A stretch of DNA of 64,000 nucleotides from Typhlomys cinereus (taxonomy: Eukaryota > Chordata > Mammalia > Rodentia > Platacanthomyidae), in assembly GCA_023101885.1 (NCBI GenBank), contig JALPQD010000517.1, positions 818,919 to 882,918 on the forward strand, read 5' to 3'. Below the pieces are notes generated by a model. The model saw nothing but the letters and a program-made list of their open reading frames with translations, was not told the DNA's origin and did not search any database. Position numbers and translations under genes: made by a program. Positions 10,846 to 23,389 of the stretch are shown one piece after another (position 1 is the first letter of the stretch; every line of letters begins with the position of its first letter).

Positions 10846-13756
10846 TTTCTTTTTTTTTTCCTTGAAACCAAACATACATTTTATTCTCATAGACTGGCTT
10901 ATAATCTTCGTATTCTTCCAGTAATATTTCCAGATTTTCAGTCTTGAATTTGTAATCTAAGATCTGATCATTTTTTTTTCTTTTAACATTTTTCATTATC
11001 TTCGCTCATACAAACTTAATGGGTACACCAGTTCCCTCCCTCCCTCCTCCTCCCCCCACCCCTCTACTCACCCTCCCCCTCACCCCTCCCTCCCCACCTC
11101 CCAGTGCCTCCCCTCCCCCAATCCCCAGAGAATCCTTTAATGTGCATGCCTGACTCTCCTCTGGGTCCTCCTCTCCAATGACATACAAGGACCCAGCGGC
11201 ATTTCCCTGAACCCTTTCTTGTGTTCCCCTTAAGCATAGGAACACTATTTTGGCTGTCAATCCCTTGCCTCCAAGGATCTTGGTGCTTCTAGCAAATGCT
11301 AGACTTTGTGGGGTCAATATTGTGTTGGACATTGTGGGGGGCATGCAAAGTCCAATTATGATTGCTTCGGCCCTAACTTGTGTGGAGTATCTTGCATATC
11401 ATTGCTCCTCCCATCCTTTTGCTCTTACACGATTACCGCCCCCTCTTCTGCAAATTTCCCTGAGCTTCAGGATGGGGAGAGATTAGTCTGGCCTAGTTCT
11501 AGGTGGTTGATATAGAGTCTCTGAAGTTCTGTATTGTGGTTTGTTGATTTTCTTTTGCGGTTTTGCTGCTCCTGCAATGCCCTTCACTCCATCCTGATGG
11601 GTATTGGATGTCACCCCCTGGCCAGAGATAAAAAACTGTTAAACTAGAGTCTTGTTATAAGAGTATATTCAAAGGTAGATGCAATAAAAGTAGGAAACCA
11701 CAGTGAGGGAGGGGTCAATCACCCATTTGCAAAATGGTTACTTATTATCTGCCAGACTATATGCCCTCCCCTTCTGGTGAGATCACACCCCGTTAGTTGT
11801 AGATGATCAGGAACGAAAAGTCTGTGAACTTAACCAGATGTCTCGTTGCTTACTCGCAGTCCTTGATGGAGGCCTATTTTCTCTGCTGTAACATGGTCCC
11901 CTCTCTCCTTGTTTCTGGTGTGGGCTTCCTACCCCATCCCGTCTGTTCATACTCCTTGCAATTACTGTATTACAGAGATTTATCTTTGAGTGTCTCTAGG
12001 TGGGCTGGGTGGGTTTGGTACTAGGAGCCACCTATTAGGGAGTACATATGGCGCTTAATTTTCTGGGTCTGGGATACTTCACTCAATATAATAGTCTCTA
12101 ATGACATCCATTTCCCGGCAAATTCCAGTACTTCATCATTTTTTATGGCTGAGTAGTACTCCATTGTATAGATGTACCACATGTTTCCTTATCCACTCGT
12201 CAACTGTTGGACATTTGGGTTGATTCCATGACTTTACTATTGTAAACAGTGCTGCTATGAACATGGTCGCACTTGTGCTATCGAGGTGGACCTCTGCTGC
12301 ATGGGGGGTTATTCCCAAAAGTGGGATAGCAGGGTCATATGGCATTTCAATCTTTAATTTCTTTAAGAATCTCCAGACGGCTCGCCAGAGTGGCTGTATG
12401 AGCCTGCATTCCCACCAGCAATGTAGGAGAGTTCCACATCCTCTCCAGCATTTGGTGTTGTTCGTATTGTGGATTTTTGCCATCCTGACCGGGGTGAGAT
12501 GATATCTCAGGGAAGTTTTGATTTGCATTTCACTGATGGCTAAGGAAGTGGAGCATTTTTTCAGATATTTGTTAGACATTTTAATTTTATCCCTGGTAAA
12601 GTTTCTTTTAAGTTCCAGGGCCCATTTTTTAGTTGGGCCATTAGTTTCCTTGGTGTTTAGTTTTCTAAGTTCTTTGTGCACTCTGGATAATAGAGCTCTA
12701 TCAGATATGTGGTTAGTGAAGATTTTCTCCCATTCTGTGGGTTGCCTTTGAGCTCAAGTTACAATCTCTTTATCTGAACAGAAGCTCTTTAATTTTACAA
12801 GATCCCAACTGTTGAGAGTTGGTAGCAGTGACTGTGCCATTGGATGTCTGTTTAGGAAGTGTTGGCCTAGCCTGATCAGCTCAAGGGAATTCCCTACCCT
12901 TTCACCTATGGTTTTTATAGTCTCTGGCTTTATATCAAGGTCCTTAATCCATTTGGAATTAAGTCTTGTACAAGGTGACAAGTACGGGTCCAGTTTTAAT
13001 CTTCTACATGTGGAGATCCAGTTTTGCCAGCACCATTTGTTGAAGATGCTGTTCTTTTTCCATTGGATTTTCTGGGCCCCTTTGTCAAAGATCAAATGGC
13101 TATAATTGTGTGGGTTATATCTGGGTAGTCAACCCTTATCCATTGATCTGTGTGTCTATTTTGGAGCCAGTACCAGGCTGTTTTTACAACTATGGATTTG
13201 TAGTATAGACTTAGGTTTGGTATGGTGATACCTCCAGCCGTGTTTTTGTTACTCAGGATTGTCTTTGCTATCCTGGGTCTTTTGTGCCTCCATATGAACT
13301 TTGAGATTGTTTGGTCAACTTCTTTAAAGAATTGCTTTGGAATTTTAATTGGTATAGCATTGAATTTGTATATTTCCTTTGGTAGGATGGTCATTTTTAC
13401 GATGTTGATTCTGCCAATCCAGGAACATGGGAGGTCTTTCCACCTTCTGGTGTCTTTTGCAATTTCTTTCTTGATGGTTTTAAAATTTTCATTGTAGAGG
13501 TCTTTTACCTCCTTGGTTAGGTTTATACCAAGGTATTTCATTTTTTATAGTAAATGGGATTGTTTCTCTCAGGGCTTTTTCACTTCTTTCATTCTGGGCA
13601 TATAGGAAAGCCTCTGATTTTTGTACATTTATTTTGTATCCTGCTACCCTGCTGAACTTCTCAATTAGTTCCAGGAGCTTCCTGGTGGATTTTTTGGGAT
13701 CACTCAGGTATAAGATCATGTCATCTGCAAATAGGGATAGCTTGACTTCTTCTTGT
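10846..13756 (-). mobile_element. 5'-truncated L1 with 3' transduction
   Basis: Read on the minus strand, this starts just upstream of the ORF2 reverse transcriptase FADD motif (13720-13731). It continues through the ORF2 C-terminus, where 13.1-12.1 kb encodes pieces such as PYDPAIPLLGI and MFIAALFTIVKSWNQPKCP, and the 3' UTR with its polypurine stretch (about 11030-11120). It then reaches a first A-tail (10970-10984), about 109 bp of non-L1 sequence with AATAAA (10880-10885), and a second A-tail. Target duplication CCAGGCTCCACTTTC flanks it. ORF2 is broken by frameshifts and the element is dead. Confidence 0.88.
10861..10969 (-). other. L1 3'-transduced flank
   Basis: A unique segment lies between the L1's own A-tail and a second A-tail. 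An AATAAA lies about 20 bp before the second tail, as expected when L1 transcription reads through its weak signal. It has a short open frame (for example ENLEILLEEYEDYKPVYENK), but there is no reason to call it coding. Confidence 0.75.
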
Positions 13757-13885
13757 CCAGGCTCCACTTTCAAGGGCCAGAAGTGAAGGCCACCATCATT
13801 CCTCCCCACCCGGAATTTTAATGTGGGATCTGAGTTCTGAACTCTAGTCCTGCTTTCAAGGCAGAGGTTTAACCCGTAATCTTTA
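13757..13885 (-). repeat. right part of the SINE split by L1
   Basis: Completes the SINE begun at 10765: 'caagggccagaagtgaagg', 'aatgtgggatctgagttc', 'aaggcagaggtttaaccc'. The final head bases are lost. Confidence 0.75.
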
Positions 13886-13887
13886 AA

Positions 13888-14147
13888 AAAATTTTTTTTA
13901 ATTTTTTTTATTTATTTATTTTGTATGTGTGTGTGTTTCAGAGGGCACTGTGTGTCCCTGTGGAGGACCAAGGGTGACTTCGGGAATCATCTTGGATTGT
14001 TTCTGTCTCCTTTTGGCTTTGCGCTGGGATTTTCCAGGCTCCACCCACCAGGGCCGGAAGTGCCATTTTTACTTGGGACCTAGGATACGAATTCAGGAGC
14101 TTCGGCTTGTGAGGCAGTCTTAACCCCTGATCCATCTCTCCAGCCCC
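13888..14147 (-). repeat. tRNA-headed SINE (dominant family)
   Basis: Near full-length antisense copy with a T-rich tail, 'tgtgtgtttcagagggcact', 'caagggtgacttcgggaatc' and 'tgatccatctctccagccc'. Confidence 0.82.
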
Positions 14148-14380
14148 CAGTAAGCTTTCTTGAAGTGAGTTCATATGGTAAACATGTCCCATATGAGTGT
14201 ATAAGTACATCCTCTAGAAAATACTTGAAGGTAAGGAAAAAATTCTAAGGAATTGGGCTTTTAAATACCCAAGAACATTTTAGTAAAATTCATCAGTTTC
14301 AAAATTAGCAAAAAGCTAGAAATTGGGCAGTCATGTTCAAGTCAACTGGTCGCATCATGGAATATAAAAAGCAGTAATTT

Positions 14381-14667
14381 ATTTATTTTTATTATTTATT
14401 CAATTTTGCGCCTGTGTGTGCGTGCGTGTATGTGTGTGTGCGTGTATGCGTATATGTGTGTGTAGAACCACAGACGAATTCGGGAACCCCAAGGACTGTC
14501 TCCACCTCCTTCTTGTTTATTCTGCCCCAGGATTCCGCCCTACCAGGACCAGAAACGCAGGCCGCCCCCGCTTCCGCCTGGCATCTATACGTGGGGTCTA
14601 GGATCCGAACTCAGGACCTTCCGCCTGCAAGGCAGAGGCTTAACTCCTGAGCCACCTCTCCAGCCCC
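14381..14667 (-). repeat. young SINE with perfect 14-bp target duplication
   Basis: Full-length copy of the 'attcaattt/g' subfamily, flanked by AAAAGCAGTAATTT at 14367-14380 and 14668-14681. The perfect duplication and intact head indicate a recent insertion. Confidence 0.88.
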
Positions 14668-14743
14668 AAAAGCAGTAATTTCTTAAGAATGACGGTGGTG
14701 TAATTATAAAAATCTTACATCATGATTGATAAGAGTTCATTCT

Positions 14744-14985
14744 GGGGCTGGAGAGACGACTCAGGGATTAAGACCCAAGCAGAAGTCCTGAGTTTGAATT
14801 CTAGGTCCCACATAAAAATAACTCCAGGCAGCCTAAGTTTCCGCCCCTGGTGGGAGGAGCCTATGAAATCCTAGAGCAAGGACAAAAAGGAGATAGAAGA
14901 GATTCAGGATGATTCCAGAAATTACCCTTGGTCCTCCACAGGGATGCACAGTGCCCTCTGACACACACACACACACAAAATAAAT
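14744..14985 (+). repeat. tRNA-headed SINE, sense
   Basis: It starts 'ggggctggagagacgactca' and ends in (AC)n then 'aaaataaatacaaaa'. Flanking GAGTTCATTC/GAGTTCACTC is an imperfect target duplication. Confidence 0.85.
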
Positions 14986-15039
14986 ACAAAATGAGTTCAC
15001 TCAAGGAGTGCTTGTGGATGCAAGGGAGTGAACTGGTAA

Positions 15040-16170
<1,131 letters not shown>

Positions 16171-16424
16171 CTATCTTCTCTATCACTTCTGCCTTAATCT
16201 CTCTTTCATCTTTCTCATGACCCCCCTCTCTGGCATCATAATCCACACACACACACACACACACACAATTTTAAATAAGCATTGATGTATAGGAATCTCT
16301 GGTGGAGTAGAGTCCTCCAGGTATATAACTGTACATTTGGTAGCTCTATTTTTAATTCTTCTACAAAAAAAGTTTCTAGGTTTTTTTATTTATTTATTTA
16401 ATTTTTTTTAGAGTTTCTAGGTTT

Positions 16425-16662
16425 TAAAAAAATATATTTGTGTGTGTGTGTACTGAGGGCATTGTGTGTTCCTGTGGAGGACCAAGGGTGATTTGGGGAA
16501 TCATCCTGGATTGCTCCTCTCTGGGATTTCCCAGGCTCCACCCACCAGTACCGAAAGTGCAGCCCTGCTATTTTCACCTGGCATTTTTTAGGTGGGATCT
16601 GGGATCTGAATTCAGGACCTTCTGTTTGCAAGACAGAGTCTTAACTCTTGAGCATCTCTCCA
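16425..16662 (-). repeat. tRNA-headed SINE (dominant family)
   Basis: Antisense copy: 'tgtgtgtactgagggcattg', 'accaagggtgatttgggg', 'ttgagcatctctccagc'. A 41-bp spaced repeat of 'gtttctaggtttt' lies just to its left (16371 and 16412). Confidence 0.8.
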
Positions 16663-16688
16663 GCTTGAATTTTTAAAGAAAATTTTTT

Positions 16689-16975
16689 GGGGCTGGAGAG
16701 ACGACTCAGGAGTTAAGACTTTGCTTTAGAACCAGAAGGACCTGATGTCACATCCCAGATCCCATGTTTAAAAAAACAGGCAGAAGTGTGATGGCTCTGC
16801 ATTTCTGGCCCTGAAGGCAGAGCCAGTAAACCCCAGACCAAAGCAAAAATAAGGTAGAACAATCCAGGATGATTCCCAAAGTCACCCTTGGTCCTCTACA
16901 AACATACACAATGCCCTCTGATACCACAGACATAGACCCCACACAAACAAAAAAATAAAATAAAAAATAAAAAGA
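16689..16975 (+). repeat. tRNA-headed SINE, sense
   Basis: Starts 'ggggctggagagacgactca' and ends in a mixed A-rich tail. Flanking 'aagaaaattttt/aagaaaattta' fits a target duplication. Confidence 0.82.
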
Positions 16976-18050
16976 AAGAAAATTTATTTGTTCTTTCACA
17001 GTTACACATACAATGGACTTTGATGATATTCCTCCTCCCTTCGTTACCTCATTACCATTTCTATGCCTTTCCACCAAACTCTACTTTGATGTCTTACTTG
17101 ATTTGGCCCATTTCATTGAATTAGGATTGCTTGTGTGAGCACCCATTAACTGTCTGTAGTTCCTCAAGGAGGGTGGGACCTCCTGAGTCCCTCTACCCAC
17201 GATGGAAAGCCCATGGACCAGTCTTGTACAGGTAGCCACTGGTGCTATGAATTCAAGGGTCAAACAATCATGTCCTGTACAGAAGTTGGTGTTTCACACC
17301 ACTTCTTCCCATTCTCAAGCTCTTACATTCTTTCTGTCCCCTTTCCAATGGTAAGCACTCAACAGCCACTTTTTCTCAGCACTTGGATTGAGAATAAGTT
17401 TCTGAATTATTGCTTACTGAAAACAGCTTCTCTGACCAAGACTGAAAGTAATACTAAACTGTAGGTATAAACATAAATATTTAGAAGACAGTTTGACAAT
17501 GTGTTCAATTAGCAAAGTGGTAGGTTCCCCCTAGGGCTTATGATCTCCCCAACCATGGATTTCTAAGCAGGTTTACAGTATCAGCCATGAATTACTCTCA
17601 TAGGATATACCTCAAATCCAATTAGACAATGGTTGGTTTCCCCAGTGACAATCATACCACTATTGCACCAGTGGACAACTCTTGCCTGGTAGGTTGGTAT
17701 TATAACTCACTGGGTTCACAACTAGGCAAAAACATTGGTGATTTCTCCCCCCACATAGTATGTTCAGGCACTATAAAAGCTAGCCAACTCCCAGCTCAAT
17801 ATCTCTGTGTCCTGCAACCAAAAGTGTATGGTGTGTCCAGCAGTGGAGTCTTATCTAGTTCTGATGGTAAACCAGGAGCAATGACAACAGCCTGTATTGT
17901 TTGAGGACCTCTGAGGCTTTCCCGATTGACAATTCAAAAGGAGGGGTCCCATACCTGGCAGTGAGAATTAATTACTCATGGCTTCTGAAAGCAGCATTGC
18001 CCATTTATGTAGGGTACCCTCTCTCAATCTTTTTTTAATTATATATATAT
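16976..18050. other. unassigned intergenic sequence
   Basis: No supported gene is seen. A 91-codon ORF at 17629-17904 has no recognisable domain or splice context. Part may be an old LTR or L1 remnant that I cannot name. Confidence 0.35.
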
Positions 18051-18052
18051 AT

Positions 18053-18347
18053 TTTTTTAATTTTTTTATTATTATTTATTCAACTGTGTGCATGTGCAGT
18101 GTGTATGTGCGCACGTCTGTTTGTGTGTGTGTGTCTGTGTATGTGTAGAACCACGGACAAATTCGCGAACCACCATGGACTCCTCCACCTCCTTCTGACC
18201 CGGGATTTACAGACTCCGCCCTACCAGGACCAGAAGCACAGGCCGCCCCCGCTTCCGCCTGGCGTCTATACATGGGATCTGGGATCCGAACTCAGGACCC
18301 TCCTCCTGCAAGGCGGAGGCTTAACCCCTGAGCCACCTCTCCAGCCC
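18053..18347 (-). repeat. young SINE, 'attcaactg' subfamily
   Basis: Full-length antisense copy with 'gtagaaccacggacaaattc', 'ctaccaggaccagaagc' and 'gagccacctctccagccc', flanked by TAATTATATAT on both sides. Confidence 0.85.
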
Positions 18348-18354
18348 TAATTAT

Positions 18355-18800
18355 ATATTTTTAATTAGCTTAAAAAATAGGTTTCCATATGATCTTTACA
18401 TACACCCTTACCCTGCCCCCATTTTTCTCCCCCATCTCATTACTCTCATCCCCATTTATATCTTCACACCCCAAATATTTTCCCCTTCTGGTTTTATATT
18501 ACATGTTTTTCTTATCTTCCTTCCCACAAGGCCTTTCTCCCCATGGAGACCCCTTTTTAGCTTCCTACAGGCACTCCATGGTAAACACACAGATCTACTA
18601 ATCCAAAACTAAGATCTTCATATGAGAGAGAACAAGTGACATTTGATCTTATGTACCTTTGGTACCTTGCTCAGTATGATTTCTGGTTCTGTCTATTTTC
18701 CTGAAATTTTCCTTTTTCTTTAGTTGTGAATAAGTTTCCAGTATGTACAGGTACCACCTTTTCCTTACTCATTCATCAATTGATGGATATCTAGGCTGAT
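18355..18800 (-). mobile_element. old L1 fragment
   Basis: Antisense L1 3' region: a pyrimidine-rich stretch, then 'accttttccttactcattc' and 'tgatggatatctaggctgat', the ORF2-terminal zone seen in other L1s here. It is diverged. Confidence 0.55.
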
Positions 18801-18810
18801 TCCACTTCCG

Positions 18811-19500
18811 TCATGGTTTGAATGTAAGTTATCCCACAGGCTCATGCACGTAAATCCTTAGTTTTTGATGTTTGGGAAGACCTGGCACCTTTGGGAGGTG
18901 GAACATTGCTGGAGGCAGAGGTTTTGGTTTTGGTAGCCCTGTTCTGCATTTGCTAGCAATAGACTCTTGTAGTTTGCTGCTTGCTTCTGCCTTCAGCCAC
19001 CATAATGGACTATATCTCCCACCTGTAACTGTAGCTCAAATAAATAGCTCTTTTCCCTTCTTTTAAAAATTTATTCATTTTAGTTTTACAAATGTATTGA
19101 GTACTCATCCCTGCTTCCCTCCTCCCTCCATCTTCCTTCCTTCTCTTCATCAGTCGATTCTATTTCCTCCCACCCTGGTACCTGTCTGCCTCTATGGACC
19201 CCAGGGTTTTCTATGACTTGTCTACTCTTGTGGCCGGTTCAGGCCTCTTGTGGCATACCAAGTTGCCTCTCCTTGGGTAACCACACTGATAGGGGTATTT
19301 TCCTTCACTCATCCAGCTCTAGTTCCTAAGGTTTCCACTGTATATTCTTCTCTTGAGTTCCTCATAGTCTATGGGGGCATGTTGGTATGTCAGTCATTAT
19401 GCAGGTCTAGTAAGTCTCACCACAGTAAGTTCTTTTCCCCTCTTAAGTTATGCTTGAGTGTTGTCTCACAGCAGTAGAAAGAAAGAGTAATTATCATACT
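18811..19500 (+). repeat. MaLR-like LTR interrupted by an L1 3' end
   Basis: The LTR opens 'tcatggtttgaatgtaag' and has a late AATAAA near 19040. It resumes after 19430 with 'ttaagttatgcttgagtg' and 'tctcacagcagtagaaag'. A truncated L1 3' UTR (about 19060-19430) sits inside, with TCTTTTCCC at both junctions. Confidence 0.65.
19060..19430 (-). mobile_element. truncated L1 3' UTR (second type)
   Basis: It starts 'tttagttttacaaatg' and 'tattgagtactcatccctgc', then a pyrimidine-rich segment and 'cttgtggcataccaagttg'. The same block recurs at about 24045, 26900, 35925, 36110 and 37760. It is nested in the LTR above. Confidence 0.7.
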
Positions 19501-19588
19501 AGGTAATGTGAATAGAGCAACAATGAACATAGGTGTGCAAGTATCTCTGCTGTAGGATACAGTCCTTTGGCTATACACCCAAGAGCTG

Positions 19589-19978
19589 TGTCATAGTTAG
19601 GCACAGGTGTCAACTTGATAGTTGAGGGTTTGAACTCTGGGCACATTTGTAGAGCATTATTGTTGAATTAAGCCTGCAGGAGATTGTCTAGCTGATGGGG
19701 AAAACCCAGCTCATGATGGGTGGGACTAAGCCCTGGAATAAAATACAGAGACCTGATTGAGAAAAAGTTGGCATCCTTGAATATTCTTGGCCAGACATGC
19801 TGGTCAGCTGTTATGTGGAGATGGTGTGGCCAGTTCCCTTGGCCCTGGTGTTGGTGTGAGCTCTCCTGTCAAGCTGGACTGAGAACTGTAACATGAAAAT
19901 CATAAGAGAAAATAAATCCTTTGTTCCCTTAAGCCCTTTATAGTGATTTTATCAGCAACCATGCAGGGAACTGCAACA
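19589..19978 (+). repeat. MaLR/ERVL-like LTR
   Basis: Begins TGTCATAGTTAGGCACAGG, contains 'aaaataaatcctttgttccc' near its end and finishes TGCAACA. Homologous antisense copies lie at 23619-24045 and 31258-31679. There are no internal retroviral genes. Family assignment is from general resemblance. Confidence 0.65.
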
Positions 19979-19979
19979 G

Positions 19980-20960
19980 TGGTCAGGTGGGTCACATGAT
20001 AGTTCCATTTTCAGCTCTTTAAGCAATCTCTACACGGATTTCCTGGGGGTTGCACCAGCTTCCACTCCCTCCAACCGTTGATAAAGGTCCCCCTTCTGTG
20101 CATCCTCTCCAGAAATTTGCTTTCTTGATGACAGTCATTCTCACTGGGGTGAGATGCAGCCCCAAAGTAGCTTTAGTTTTTATTTCCTTGATGTTGGAGG
20201 ATGTTGAAAATGTTGCAAAATACTTTTATAAAGTGGCTAGGGAAATAGCTCACTGGGTGCCTGGGCGCAAACCTGAGGACATGAGTTCGATTCCCTGGAG
20301 CACACATAGCAGAAGGTGAGAACCGTTTTCTGAAAGTTGTCCTCTGACTTCCATTTACATGCCTGCTCTCTTTTTCTCTATCTTTCTCTTTTTTCTTTCT
20401 TTCCTTCTCTTCTCTATCCCTGTCCTTCCCTTTTTGAGTAAGTAAAATATTTATTTAAAAATTTTTTCTAGCCATTTATATTGTTTTATAACTTTGTTCA
20501 ATTCCTCAGCATTTTTTTTTATTAGAGGGTGTTCTTGATGTTTATTTTTTAGCTCAATATTGCAGATACTAATCTTCTGTCAGAGATATATGTGGTAAAG
20601 ATTTCCTTCTATAGTTCACCTCTTCATCAAATTAACAGTTTCTTTGCTGTACAGAATCTTTTTAATGTCATGAGGCTTCCTTGCCAATTGTTACTCTTAA
20701 TTCCTCAGCAACCAAAATCCTGTTCAGAAAATCTTTACTTTTACTTTAAAGTTGCCCCTCCTACTTTTTCCTCTAACAGCTTCAGGTCTTATGTTGAGGT
20801 CTTTGATCCACTTATAATAGATTTTTCATACAAAGTGAGAGATGAATCACCCTTTGTTGAAGAGGCTGTCTTTTCTCCCGGGTGTTTTTCGGCATTTTTA
20901 TAAAAAGGTGACTATAGCTATGTGGGCTTATAACTGGATCCTCTATTCTTTCCTTTTTAA
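19980..20960 (-). mobile_element. old antisense L1 ORF2 fragments
   Basis: Diverged L1 ORF2 3' portion: 'ctcactggggtgagatgcag', 'cttctgtcagagatatatg' and 'ctttgttgaagaggctgtc'. It is interrupted by a B2-like SINE near 20232-20460. Confidence 0.6.
20232..20460 (+). repeat. B2-like older SINE
   Basis: tRNA-like head 'ggaaatagctcactggg', then 'gttttctgaaagttgtcctc' and a CT-rich tail ending near an A-rich stretch. It resembles the copy at 62112. Confidence 0.55.
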
Positions 20961-21029
20961 AAAATATTTTATTTATTTACTTATCTGTGTGTATTTGCAT
21001 GTGTTATGTGCACGTATAAGTGTGTGTGT

Positions 21030-21075
<46 letters not shown>

Positions 21076-21170
21076 ACATACATAAATGCTGTGCCACACA
21101 AGCAGAGGTCAGAGGACAACTTTCAGAAGCGAGTCCTCTCCTTCCACCAGATTTGTGAGCAAGTGTGCTA
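20960..21170 (-). repeat. B2-like SINE with (AG)n
   Basis: Antisense older B2-like copy ('gcagaggtcagaggacaac') that contains a pure AG run of about 40 bp at 21031-21073. Confidence 0.55.
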
Positions 21171-21296
21171 CTGGTCCTGGTTGCTCTGTTCTATGCTATT
21201 ATTTACATGTCTGTTTCTATGTTGGGATCCATGCAGGATTTTTGTTTGTTTGTTTGTTCCTATTGCCATGAGTAGCTCTTCTTGCAAGGCAACTCT

Positions 21297-22158
21297 TTTT
21301 TTTTTTTTTTCTTTGTGAATGAATTTTATTTCTTTGATGTTTAAATGTGCCTGCTTTCCTGTTTCCCCCTCCTCCCTTCCCCTTCTCTTTCTCTTTTTTT
21401 TTGTTTCTCTCTCTTGCCTTTGTTTTTACTCTCTCACTCTGTCTTCCTCTTCTTCCATTCCCTTCCTTCTCTCTCTAGTCCTGTCCTGTCAAGAACATCC
21501 TTGAATCCTGATCTCCTGCTTCCATTCAAGTTCTGGGATTATAGGCGTACGCTGCCACGGTTAGTGTATGGTAATGGAGGTTGAACCCTGGGTTTTGACC
21601 GTGATAGGCAAGTACTCTACCAACTGAGCTACATCTTAGGCCCCTCATAAATCCATCATCTTTGTACTCACCACTGACTTTTCCCTTTGGGGCTTTGCTG
21701 TGTTGCTGAGGCTAGCCTTCGCTTATTGGCTGAAGCAGTCCTCCTGCCTCTGCTTCATACGGGGTGGGTAGACCACAGCTTCTTTTTTTTTTTTTTTTTA
21801 TATTTTTTTATTAAAAATTTAATTATACATTTTAAAATTTTTTACCAGTTCCCTCCCTCCCCCCTCCTCCCCCTCCCCTTCCCCCAGTGCCTCCCACCCA
21901 ATTCCCAGAGAGTCCTTTATTGTGTACGCCTAACTCTCCATTGGGTCCTCCTCTCCGATGACATATAAGGACCCAGTGGCATTTCCATAAGCCCTTTCTC
22001 TTGTTCCCCTTAAGCATAAGATCACTACTATGGCTGTCAATCCCTTGCCTCCAGGGGTCTCGGTGCCCTTAACAGATGCTAGACTTTATGAGGGCAACAG
22101 TGCGCTGGACATTGCGCAGGGCATGCAAAGTCCCATTATGATTGCTTTGGCCCCAACT
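21297..22158 (-). mobile_element. truncated L1 3' end with 3' transduction
   Basis: Minus-strand L1 3' UTR (22158-21801), first A-tail (21783-21800), then about 470 bp of other DNA with AATAAA (21325-21330) 15 bp before a second A-tail. The 16-bp repeat CTTGCAAGGCAACTCT (21281-21296 and 22159-22174) flanks the whole block, so L1 and extra sequence inserted as one unit. Confidence 0.88.
21311..21782 (-). other. L1 3'-transduced flank carrying a B4-like SINE
   Basis: Between the two A-tails lies sequence that on the minus strand contains a tRNA-like 'gtagctcagttggtagagta' (about 21620-21640) next to B1-like segments. This is the arrangement of B4 (B1 joined to a tRNA-derived head). It was carried along by L1 read-through. 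Confidence 0.72.
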
Positions 22159-22174
22159 CTTGCAAGGCAACTCT

Positions 22175-22850
22175 GACTTGCCTGTCAATCACAGTATTTA
22201 TTGAGTGGTGCATAATAGAAACCATCATTGTTCTTAGTTTTACAATAGAAAGTCTACCAAATTCCTTTAATGCAGTTGTATTTTTCTAATAGGCACTTAT
22301 CGGTAAAAATAAGTTCTTTAGAATAGCAAGTCTCAGGAAAACATGCTTTCGGCATGCAAGCATTCCTTGATCCTGATAAGAGGTCATCCAGAGAACAACT
22401 GTGCAGGGCTCTTCTGAGATTGCATGCGCAAAGCAACAGGAAATCACGTGATGTCCCCTCAGGCCTCCTGCTGCATGCTGCCAACGATGCTTCTGAAGTC
22501 TAACTTAAGGCTGAAACCTCAAGCATTATTCTTATTTCTGAGGGGGAATTGCTTCTCTTTTCAGTTTGGAGATTTTTAATTACTACTTTCATCTTCATGC
22601 TGATTGTAGATCTATGTAATCTTTTTTTTTCTCAATCTTTTTTTTTTTTAATCAAGTTTGGTAGATGTCATTTCTTTCACCAGTCATTGCTCCAACAAAA
22701 TGACTGACTGAAACTATGTAAGAGAAAAAGGATGCCACAGTTCATGTTTACAGACCACCGTGGCAAGAAAGTCACAGCAGAAGCATCTTGAGGGCACTGG
22801 TCACAGTAATCCGCAGTCAGGAGCAGAATCCACAGTCAAGAGTAGACTCT
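22175..22850. other. unassigned sequence
   Basis: No gene or named repeat is recognised. A minus-strand ORF of 76 codons at 22254-22484 has no identifiable domain. Confidence 0.35.
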
Positions 22851-22851
22851 T

Positions 22852-22950
22852 TTTTTTTTTTTTTTTTTTTAATGTGGGATCTGGGATCCGAACTCAGGAC
22901 CTTCTGCTTGCAAGGCAGAGTCTTAACCCCTGAGCCATATTTCCAGCCCA
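22852..22950 (-). repeat. head-only SINE with A-tail
   Basis: Second copy of the short form: tRNA-like head through 'ggatcccagatcccacat', then a run of about 20 A in sense. CAAGAG(T/C)AGACTCTT flanks it at 22837-22851 and 22951-22965. Confidence 0.83.
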
Positions 22951-23117
22951 CAAGAGCAGACTCTTGACATGAAGTCTAAGCAATTATGTCTACACATTCA
23001 ACTACTTCCTTTGGATTTTTCCAACAAAGAAGAATAAACATTTTTAGAGTATGTACTTATAATTTTCTGAATTTCATTGGTATCTCTTCTAATGTTTCGC
23101 TTTTCATCTCTATCTTT

Positions 23118-23380
23118 TTAAACTATTTTTTTATTTTGTGTGTGTGTGTATGTGTGTGTGTGTACACTATACACCCCTGTGGAGGCCCAAGGGTGACTTC
23201 GGGAATCATCCTGGATTGCTCTACCTCCTTTTTGCTTTGCTCTGGGATTTCTCAGGCTCTGTCTCCAAGGACCAGAAGTGCAGGCGACCTACTGTTTCCA
23301 CCTTTATGTGGGACCAAAGATCTGAACTCAAAACCTGCTTGCGAAGCAAAGTCTTAACCCCTGAACCATCTCTTCAGCCC
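23118..23380 (-). repeat. tRNA-headed SINE (dominant family)
   Basis: Antisense: (TG)n, 'gcccaagggtgacttcggg', 'tttgctctgggatttctcag' and 'gaaccatctcttcagccc'. Confidence 0.8.
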
Positions 23381-23389
23381 TCACCTCTA

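Noticed and set aside
12136..12681. 181-codon minus-strand frame
   Set aside because: Recognised as the C-terminal part of L1 ORF2 (PYDPAIPLLGI), already covered by the truncated L1.
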